Positions 5,801 to 11,094 of a stretch of 11,094 nt of DNA are shown one piece after another. Below the pieces are notes generated by a model. It did not search any database and had not been told where the DNA came from. It was given only the letters and a program-made list of their open reading frames with translations. The translations under genes and the position numbers were made by a program. Every line of letters begins with the position of its first letter. The stretch's first letter is position 1. This stretch comes from an uncultured Janibacter sp. (GTDB lineage Bacteria; Actinomycetota; Actinomycetes; Actinomycetales; Dermatophilaceae): contig CAMICF010000089.1 of the NCBI GenBank assembly GCA_946222495.1, positions 1 through 11,094 on the forward strand, read 5' to 3'.

Positions 5801-7827
5801 GACGGGCGACGATCGCGGCACTCACGCTCGCGTTCCTCGTCCTGCTGCCCTCGGCCGGCGCCACACCCCAGTCTCCACACGAGAGCTCCGACGACAGTGA
5901 GCTGACGCTCACCTCGGTCACGCCCGTCGTCGACGGCTCCGGGAAGGCGATCGTCCAGGGCCGGCTGACCAACACCGGCTCCCACGCCCTGCCCGCGTCG
6001 GAGATCGCGCTCGTGCCGCGCGAGGCCTCACCGAAGCGGTCCGACATCGGTCCGTGGGCGGAGGACGACACCCCCGTCCAGGGCATCAGCGCCGACACGG
6101 CCTCGCACGGGATCCTTCCCGCGGGGGAGTCGACGACCTTCACCCTCGAGGCCGACGCCAGCAGCCTCTCCCCCGGCACCTCGGCCGGGGCCGCCTGGAT
6201 CAGCGTGCAGACCACGGAGACCGCGGTGCACACCTTCGTCGGGGTCCACCGCGCCAAGGAGTACGAGCCGCTCCAGGTCGTCTGGGGCGTCCCGCTGCTC
6301 CTCCCCAACGACCAGCGCCTCTTCCGGCCCCCCAGCAGCACGCGGTCCGCCGCCTGGGCGGACGCCGTGGGCGAGGACTCCCGCCTGGCCCGGCTCACCG
6401 ACGGGAAGCCGGACACCGACGAGGCCTGGCTGCTCGACCCGACCCTCATCTCCCTTCCTCCCGAGCCGGCGGGCAGCACCGAGGAGGACACCGCCACCGC
6501 GATGGACTCCGAGCGGGAGACGCGTCAGGAGCGCTCTCGCGCCCTGCGGGACTCCCTCGTCGGTGGCCGCACCATGGTCCTGCCCGAAGGGGATGCCGAC
6601 GTCGCCGCCGGCGCCGACTCCTCGACCGCCGGCACCCTCATCGGCCCCCGCATCCGGGGCGGACGGACCGTCGCCGGCAACCTCGGGGCCCGCAGCAACG
6701 TCATGTGGCCCGCCGACGGCCTCGTCACCAAGCGTCGCGCCCGGTCCCTCGACCACCTCTACCCCGGCTCCGCGACCCCGACGATGCTCACCCAGAGCTC
6801 CGCGCTCGCCCCGACCGGGTTCACCCCGAGCGGCGGGGCCAAGACCACGGACGGAACCCCCCTCCTCGTGGCCGACTCCAGCCTCTCCTCCGTCGTGGGC
6901 GACCTCTCCTCCGAGGACGACCTCACCCTGGCCCGGCAGCGGCTCGTCGCCGAGACCTCGGCCGTGCTCGCGGAGCGACCGGGCACCTCGCGGACCCTCT
7001 TCGTCGTCCCGGACCGCTCGACCCGGCCCTCGCCGGAGGCCTATGCCGCGCTGCGCGAGGCCAGCGGGGAGATCCCGTGGCTCGAGGAGGGGTCGACCAC
7101 CGAGCTCCTCGAGCAGGCCCGCGAGGCCCCCGCCGACCAGGTGCCCCGCGGCCGCGGCCAGCTCGCGGACTCCCCGACGGCGAACGTCAGCAAGGGGCCG
7201 GTCCTCACCCCGGCCCGGGCCCAGCAGATCGCGACCGACGAGCGGTCCGTGGCGACCTTCGCCTCGGTCCGCTCCGACGGCACGACCTGGCGACGCTCGA
7301 TGGACCCCTCCATCGACCAGCTGACCTCGGCCCGGTGGCGCACGACGCCCTATGCCTACGTCGACCTGCACCGCGCACTGACCCGGTCGGCGACCCTCAC
7401 CCCCGACGAGCTCGAGGTGTCCTCCGGCGACGTGAACTTCTTCGCCGACTCGGGGCGTCTGCAGATCACCATCGTCAACAACACCGACGTCGAGCTGTCC
7501 AACCTCTCCGTCGACCTGGCCTCGGACAACGCCTCCTTCCGCATCGACGACCCCCCGGAGCCGGTGACGATCGGGCCGGGCGGCCGCCAGACGGTGACGG
7601 TCGAGGCCACGGCGCTCGCCGCCGGGCAGGCCCCCGTGCACGTCCTCGTCAAGACGCCCGACGGGCAGGAGCTGACCCACCCGGCCACGCTCCAGGTGCG
7701 GATGCGCCCGACCGGTGCGACGGTCTACTGGGTCATCGGCGGGATGGCTGCTCTGCTGCTCGCCGCAGGGACGTGGCGTAGCGTGCGGCGACCGCGAAAG
7801 AAGAACGACACCGAGGACGACGCATGA
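5773..7827 (+). CDS. DUF6049 secreted, membrane-anchored protein
   Basis: A 684-residue protein of unknown function corresponding by position to M. tuberculosis Rv3909, always found next to murJ. The chosen start is GTG 5773, inside the end of the NUDIX gene; GAGG at 5764-5767 gives a usable 5-nt spacing. The N-terminus is arginine-rich (residues 5-11) and then hydrophobic (TIAALTLAFLVLLPSAGA), a signal peptide. After it come a beta-rich domain (LTLTSVTPVVDGSG), a long extracytoplasmic region, and a C-terminal Ig-like domain about 565-648 (LQITIVNNTDVELSNLSVDL; IGPGGRQTVTVEA). A single membrane helix at 651-668 (VYWVIGGMAALLLAAGTW) is followed by a basic cytoplasmic tail (RSVRRPRKK). So nearly all of it faces outside. 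Its stop overlaps murJ by 4 bp (ATGA). It is shorter than Rv3909 (about 800 residues). A role in MurJ function or wall assembly is inferred from context only. Confidence 0.85.
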   Translation: MAAARRRRLRRATIAALTLAFLVLLPSAGATPQSPHESSDDSELTLTSVTPVVDGSGKAIVQGRLTNTGSHALPASEIALVPREASPKRSDIGPWAEDDTPVQGISADTASHGILPAGESTTFTLEADASSLSPGTSAGAAWISVQTTETAVHTFVGVHRAKEYEPLQVVWGVPLLLPNDQRLFRPPSSTRSAAWADAVGEDSRLARLTDGKPDTDEAWLLDPTLISLPPEPAGSTEEDTATAMDSERETRQERSRALRDSLVGGRTMVLPEGDADVAAGADSSTAGTLIGPRIRGGRTVAGNLGARSNVMWPADGLVTKRRARSLDHLYPGSATPTMLTQSSALAPTGFTPSGGAKTTDGTPLLVADSSLSSVVGDLSSEDDLTLARQRLVAETSAVLAERPGTSRTLFVVPDRSTRPSPEAYAALREASGEIPWLEEGSTTELLEQAREAPADQVPRGRGQLADSPTANVSKGPVLTPARAQQIATDERSVATFASVRSDGTTWRRSMDPSIDQLTSARWRTTPYAYVDLHRALTRSATLTPDELEVSSGDVNFFADSGRLQITIVNNTDVELSNLSVDLASDNASFRIDDPPEPVTIGPGGRQTVTVEATALAAGQAPVHVLVKTPDGQELTHPATLQVRMRPTGATVYWVIGGMAALLLAAGTWRSVRRPRKKNDTEDDA

Positions 7828-9524
7828 CGGAGCCGACCAACGCGGAGGGCGAAGGGGGCCTCGCCCCCGAGGAGACCCTCCCGGCGCGGGGGACCAAGGT
7901 CGAGAACCCCTCCATCGCGAAGTCGAGCGCGATCATGGCGGCCGGGAGCCTCGCCTCCCGCATCCTCGGGCTCGTCCGGAACTCGCTGACCGTCGTCGTC
8001 GTCGGGCTGACCATCGTCGCCGCCGACGCCTGGAACGCCGCGAACACGCTGCCCAACATCTTCCACCTGCTCATCGCCGGTGGCGTCCTCAACGCCGTGA
8101 TCGTCCCCCAGATCACCAAGGCGATGCGCCACGAGGACGGCGGCGTCACCTACATCAACCGGCTGCTGACGCTCGCCGTCACCATCCTTGCCGGGGTGAC
8201 GCTCGTCCTGACGCTGGCCGCACCGGTGCTCATCTCGCTCGTCGTCTCGGGCAGCTGGGACAGCGAGTCGCGGGGGCTCGCAACGGCCTTCGCGGTCCTC
8301 TGCCTCCCGCAGGTCTTCTTCTACGGGCTCTACACCCTGCTCGGCCAGGTGCTCACGGCGCACAACCGCTTCGGGATGTTCATGTGGGCCCCGGCCCTGG
8401 CCAATGTCATCGCCATCGCGGGCCTCGTCTGGCTCATCGTCTCCGACGCCCCGCTCAAGGCTCCCGTGTCCGAGTGGTCACCGACGATGATCCTCGTCCT
8501 CGGTGGGTCGGCGACCCTGTCCATCGCCTTCCAGGCGCTCGTCCTCATCCCGCCGCTGCGCGCGACCGGGCTGCGTTTCCGCCCCGTCTGGGGTGTCCGC
8601 GGCAGCGGCCTCGGCTCCGCCTCGCGGATGGCCGTGTGGGCCTTCGCCGCCGTCGGCATCGGCCAGCTCGGGTACCTCGTCAACTCCCGGGTCCTCACCG
8701 GGGCGACCCACCGGGCCGCGGAGCAGGGGATCGACGGCGCCGGACTCACGAGCTATGCCAACGCCTACCTGCTCTTCATGCTCCCGCACGGGCTCGTGAC
8801 GGTCTCCCTCATCACGGCCCTCTTCACGCGGCTCTCCCACGCCGCCCACGACGGCAACGTCGCCGCGGTGAAGGCCGACCTGCGGCGCGGCATGATGCTG
8901 CCGGCCGTCCTGCTCATCCCGGCCACGGCGGCGGTGGTGCTCCTCGCGCCCCAGGTCCTCACGGCGATCCTGCCCTCGACCTCCCCGGGGTCGATCAACG
9001 CGTCCGTCGGCGTGCTCGTGACGATGATCCTCGGGCTCCTGCCCTATGGCTGGTTCTTCCTCGTCCAGCGGGCCTACTACGCCTACGAGGACGGGCAGAC
9101 GCCCTTCCTCCTCCAGCTCGTCCTCAGCATCATCGCGGTGAGCGTGACCCTCTTCGGCAGCACCCGCCCGGCCGAGGACGTCGCCACCTGGGTCGGCATC
9201 GGTCAGTCCCTCTCGAACGTCGCCGCCGCGGTCCTGGGCCTCTGGCTCCTGCACCGCCGCCTCGGCTCGCTCGGCATGAGCCGTGTCGTCCGGCAGAACG
9301 TGCGCCTGCTCCTCGCGACGACCGTGGCCACGCTCGTCGCGTGGGCCGTCCTGCACCTGCTGTCCGGCGTCATCGACCCCACGTCGTGGGCGGGGTCGGT
9401 CGTCCTCTGTGCCGTCGTCGGCAGCGTCATCCTCCTCATCACCCTCGGGATCGCGGTCAAGCTGCGTGTCCGTGAGGTGACCGAGGTCATCGAGCCGCTC
9501 ACGAGGCGGCTCTCCCGCAGCTGA
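7824..9524 (+). CDS. murJ: Lipid II flippase MurJ (MviN)
   Basis: A 566-residue polytopic membrane protein of the MOP exporter superfamily that moves the peptidoglycan precursor lipid II across the cytoplasmic membrane. About 14 hydrophobic segments are visible after a 30-residue acidic, probably cytoplasmic, N-terminal tail. Family signatures: SRILGLVRN (45-53; R46 and R52 match E. coli R18 and R24), ADAWNAANTLPN (67-78; D68 matches E. coli D39), IAGGVLNAVIVPQ (84-96), and QRAYYAYEDGQTPF in the second half. At the place of E. coli R52 there is H81, in line with what I recall of other actinobacterial MurJ proteins. The start ATG 7824 overlaps the DUF6049 stop by 4 bp, implying coupling. The protein ends in a short basic tail (LTRRLSRS) with no pseudokinase fused to it; in M. 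tuberculosis MviN that domain is part of the same polypeptide, here it is the next gene. Confidence 0.96.
   Translation: MTEPTNAEGEGGLAPEETLPARGTKVENPSIAKSSAIMAAGSLASRILGLVRNSLTVVVVGLTIVAADAWNAANTLPNIFHLLIAGGVLNAVIVPQITKAMRHEDGGVTYINRLLTLAVTILAGVTLVLTLAAPVLISLVVSGSWDSESRGLATAFAVLCLPQVFFYGLYTLLGQVLTAHNRFGMFMWAPALANVIAIAGLVWLIVSDAPLKAPVSEWSPTMILVLGGSATLSIAFQALVLIPPLRATGLRFRPVWGVRGSGLGSASRMAVWAFAAVGIGQLGYLVNSRVLTGATHRAAEQGIDGAGLTSYANAYLLFMLPHGLVTVSLITALFTRLSHAAHDGNVAAVKADLRRGMMLPAVLLIPATAAVVLLAPQVLTAILPSTSPGSINASVGVLVTMILGLLPYGWFFLVQRAYYAYEDGQTPFLLQLVLSIIAVSVTLFGSTRPAEDVATWVGIGQSLSNVAAAVLGLWLLHRRLGSLGMSRVVRQNVRLLLATTVATLVAWAVLHLLSGVIDPTSWAGSVVLCAVVGSVILLITLGIAVKLRVREVTEVIEPLTRRLSRS
9492..9512 (+). 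other. Perfect 7-bp inverted repeat at the 3' end of murJ
   Basis: GAGCCGC (9492-9498) and GCGGCTC (9506-9512) form a perfect 7-bp stem with a 7-nt loop inside the last codons of murJ. No T-run follows, so it is not a standard intrinsic terminator. It might slow transcription or protect the murJ mRNA end, or be chance in GC-rich DNA. Confidence 0.25.
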
Positions 9525-9564
9525 CGCGCCCGGGCGGCTCCCCGAGCACGGCCCACGATGGATC

Positions 9565-9570
9565 TAGGAT
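9565..9570 (+). promoter_or_regulatory. Possible -10 box upstream of the pseudokinase gene
   Basis: TAGGAT fits TANNNT in the 80-bp gap between murJ and the pseudokinase gene and would give a leader of about 28 nt containing the GAGAGGGA ribosome binding site (9593-9600). No clear -35 box is seen at 16-18 bp spacing. It may let the pseudokinase be expressed apart from murJ. Confidence 0.4.
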
Positions 9571-9604
9571 GGCGCGGCAGGCAGACACCGACGAGAGGGA
9601 CAGT

Positions 9605-11094
9605 GTGCACGGGGTGAACCCGGGGACCGAGCTCGGTCGCTACACGGTCAACGCACGGATCGACACGATCCCTGGCGGCGAGCGGTGGTCGGCACGCGAC
9701 ACCACGCTCGAACGAGACGTGACCCTCCTGGTCATGCCCGCCGACCAGCCCTCCACGGACGCGGCGCTCGACGCCGCCCGCCGTGCGGCAGGCGTGGAGG
9801 CCGCACAGCTCGTGCGGATCCTCGACGTCGGCACCGAGGGCGACCACTCCTACATCGCGGAGGAGGGCGTCGGGGACTCCGACACCTTCGCCGAGGCCAT
9901 CGACACCGAAGGGCTCCCCGCCGAGGAGGTCCGCCGGATCACCGGTGAGGTCGCGACCGGCATCGAGGCGGCCCGCGCCCGCGGTCTGCACCACCTCGCC
10001 CTGACGCCGGACACCGTGCTCCTCACCCACGACGGCCGGGTCAAGGTCCGTGGCCTCGCCACGAGCGCGGCCCTCGCCGGCATCGAGACCGAGGGCGAGG
10101 ACGCCGACCGCGACGACGCCACCGGTGTCGTCGCCCTGGCCTATGCCGGGCTCACCGCCACCTGGCCGCTGTCCGGAGACACCTCGCTGCCCGCGGCGCC
10201 CCGCGACGGCGGCAGCGTCCCACCCCCTTCGCGCGTGGCGGTTGGTGTGCCCGGCGACCTCGACACGATCTGCCGCGAGACGCTCAACGAGGAGGCCGGC
10301 CCGGACTCCCCGGGCGACTACGCGGCCCAGATCGCCCCGTGGTCCCGCATCCCGCTGACGAGTGCAGCCCGCCCCGCTCCCTCCGGCACAGCCGACTCCT
10401 CGACCGGCAGCCCGGCCCCCGCGAAGGGCGCCGCAGCGGCGGAACTGCCGCACGCTCCACGGGTGGCTCGCAGGCCGGGTCCGTCCAGCCCGACGACGAG
10501 AACGTCACCCGGGAGATCAACCTCCACCCGGAGGACGAGCCCACGCGGACCATCGACACCCGCCAGGTCGGTCGCCAGGACCGCACCGGCGCGGAGGCAG
10601 AGGATGCCCGTCAGGGCGACTCCCAGAGCCGGGCCAAGGCGGCGGCAGCCGCCGCAGCAGCGGCCGGCGCCGTGGGAACCGGCGCCAAGGTCCTCGGAGG
10701 TCACCTCGGCAAGGCCTCCAAGACGGCGAACGCCCGCTCCAAGGAGGCCTACCAGGACGCCCGCGCCCGGCGTGAGGCGATCCGCGAGGACCGGGCCCGC
10801 CGGACCTCGCTGGGCGCCGCGCCCATCTCGGCCGAGCTGGAGCCACCCGCACCGCTGCTGCCCGCCGAGGCCGGCGCGCCACCCTCGCGGTCGCAGTCCA
10901 ACCTCGTCATGGTCCTCATGGCCGCCCTCGTGTCGCTCGCCTGCGTCGGAGGGATCTTCGGGTCCGCCCAGATCGGGGCCAACACCGACCTCGGCAAGAT
11001 CTTCGGCGCCGAGGAGACGACGGCCGCCCAGACGCGGACGCCGGACAGCCAGACCCCCACCAGCAGCGGCGGGTCCAGCAGCGACGACGAGAAC
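9605..11094 (+). CDS. MurJ-associated pseudokinase, frameshifted and partial
   Basis: Start GTG 9605, with GAGAGGGA 4 nt upstream; a second in-frame GTG at 9614 is possible. Residues 1 to about 250 have the outline of a Ser/Thr kinase fold but lack its catalytic residues: the Gly-loop region reads IPGGERWSARD (22-32), the VAxK lysine position is replaced (VTLLVM, 39-44), HRD is HLA in GLHHLALTPDTVLL (127-140), and DFG is replaced near VRGLATSAAL (148-157). This is the domain fused to MurJ in M. tuberculosis MviN (Rv3910), where it is phosphorylated by PknB and bound by FhaA. Between about 10411 and 10445 coding passes to the frame one base back. The downstream frame has an acidic linker, an Ala-rich stretch, a basic helix and a membrane segment, and is still open at the window end. 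Catalysis is not expected; a regulatory scaffold for MurJ is inferred. Confidence 0.8.
   Translation, partial: MHGVNPGTELGRYTVNARIDTIPGGERWSARDTTLERDVTLLVMPADQPSTDAALDAARRAAGVEAAQLVRILDVGTEGDHSYIAEEGVGDSDTFAEAIDTEGLPAEEVRRITGEVATGIEAARARGLHHLALTPDTVLLTHDGRVKVRGLATSAALAGIETEGEDADRDDATGVVALAYAGLTATWPLSGDTSLPAAPRDGGSVPPPSRVAVGVPGDLDTICRETLNEEAGPDSPGDYAAQIAPWSRIPLTSAARPAPSGTADSSTGSPAPAKGAAAAELPHAPRVARRPGPSSPTTRTSPGRSTSTRRTSPRGPSTPARSVARTAPARRQRMPVRATPRAGPRRRQPPQQRPAPWEPAPRSSEVTSARPPRRRTPAPRRPTRTPAPGVRRSARTGPAGPRWAPRPSRPSWSHPHRCCPPRPARHPRGRSPTSSWSSWPPSCRSPASEGSSGPPRSGPTPTSARSSAPRRRRPPRRGRRTARPPPAAAGPAATTR
10438..11094 (+). pseudogene. C-terminal part of the pseudokinase gene in shifted frame
   Basis: From about 10438 the coding signal lies in the frame containing ATG 10909, not that of the GTG start at 9605. 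It reads GGTAARSTGGSQAG, an acidic linker (PEDEPTRTIDTRQ), an alanine run followed by GAVGTGAKVLGG, a basic helix (ARSKEAYQDARARREAIRED), then one membrane helix at 10900-10968 (NLVMVLMAALVSLACVGGIF) and a Ser/Thr-rich extracellular linker reaching the edge. Third positions are almost all G or C, as expected for real coding sequence. No ATG, GTG or ribosome binding site begins this frame near 10438, so it is not a separate gene but the rest of the gene starting at 9605, displaced by one missing base (or two extra). In related proteins the outer part after the helix carries a beta-sandwich domain; here it lies beyond the window. Confidence 0.65.

Noticed and set aside
6028..7680. 550-codon minus-strand open frame opposite DUF6049
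   Set aside because: Repetitive Gly/Arg/Val composition and no recognisable domain; the plus strand has a signal peptide, membrane anchor, conserved position and strong GC third positions.
9527..9536. CGCCCGGGCG palindrome after murJ as a terminator
   Set aside because: It has no room for a loop and no T-run follows; such palindromes are common at this GC content.
10406..10445. Programmed -1 ribosomal frameshift in the pseudokinase gene
   Set aside because: The direction fits, but no good X XXY YYZ heptamer is seen (the GCC CCC pair re-pairs poorly after a -1 slip) and no clear downstream stimulator is evident. A lost base is simpler.
1..11094. Mobile element, CRISPR, phage defence or biosynthetic cluster
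   Set aside because: No transposase, integrase, direct-repeat array, defence nuclease or assembly-line gene was found; gene order is that of a conserved chromosomal block.

Overview
The window is very GC-rich (roughly 70%), with strong G/C preference at third codon positions, GTG starts, 4-bp stop/start overlaps and TANNNT -10 boxes placed directly before start codons. This points to a high-GC actinobacterium. The gene order pcnA / NUDIX / DUF6049 / murJ / pseudokinase matches the conserved Actinobacteria block known in Mycobacterium tuberculosis as Rv3907c-Rv3910 (pcnA, mutT4, Rv3909, mviN), which normally lies near the chromosome origin. Having the pseudokinase as a gene separate from murJ, and the general protein style, suggest Micrococcales (perhaps Intrasporangiaceae). 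That lineage guess is inference.

Left part, minus strand (read from about 3830 down to 1): pcnA, the CCA-adding enzyme, heads what looks like one transcription unit. It is followed by two tandem paralogous small proteins of LpqN/Mog1-like appearance, a PP2C Ser/Thr phosphatase, and the N-terminal 158 residues of a protein resembling FHA-domain proteins, cut by the window edge. Spacing is tight (4-bp overlap, 85 bp, 4-bp overlap, 9 bp). A tRNA-maturation gene is thus joined to a phospho-signalling module.

Centre, minus strand (5130-3876): a secreted alpha/beta-hydrolase lipase and, 7 bp downstream, a 98-residue membrane protein. The pair sits between pcnA and the NUDIX gene, which are direct divergent neighbours in M. 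tuberculosis. A 187-bp divergent intergenic region separates the lipase from the NUDIX gene.

Right part, plus strand (5306-11094): NUDIX hydrolase, a large secreted and membrane-anchored DUF6049 protein, and the lipid II flippase MurJ form an overlapping three-gene unit. After 80 bp with a possible new promoter comes the MurJ-associated pseudokinase. Its kinase-like part (frame of 9605) and its C-terminal part with a membrane segment (another frame, from about 10438) are out of register, so the gene carries an apparent one-base loss between about 10411 and 10445, and it runs off the window.

Together the right block serves cell-wall precursor export and its control. In mycobacteria the equivalent pseudokinase domain of MviN is phosphorylated by PknB and then binds the FHA protein FhaA, so a PP2C phosphatase and an FHA-like protein nearby fit a wider Ser/Thr-phosphorylation theme. 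No tRNA, rRNA, CRISPR, insertion sequence, parS-like site or DnaA-box cluster was seen. No mobile system was found; the most notable items are the broken pseudokinase gene and the pcnA-linked signalling operon.
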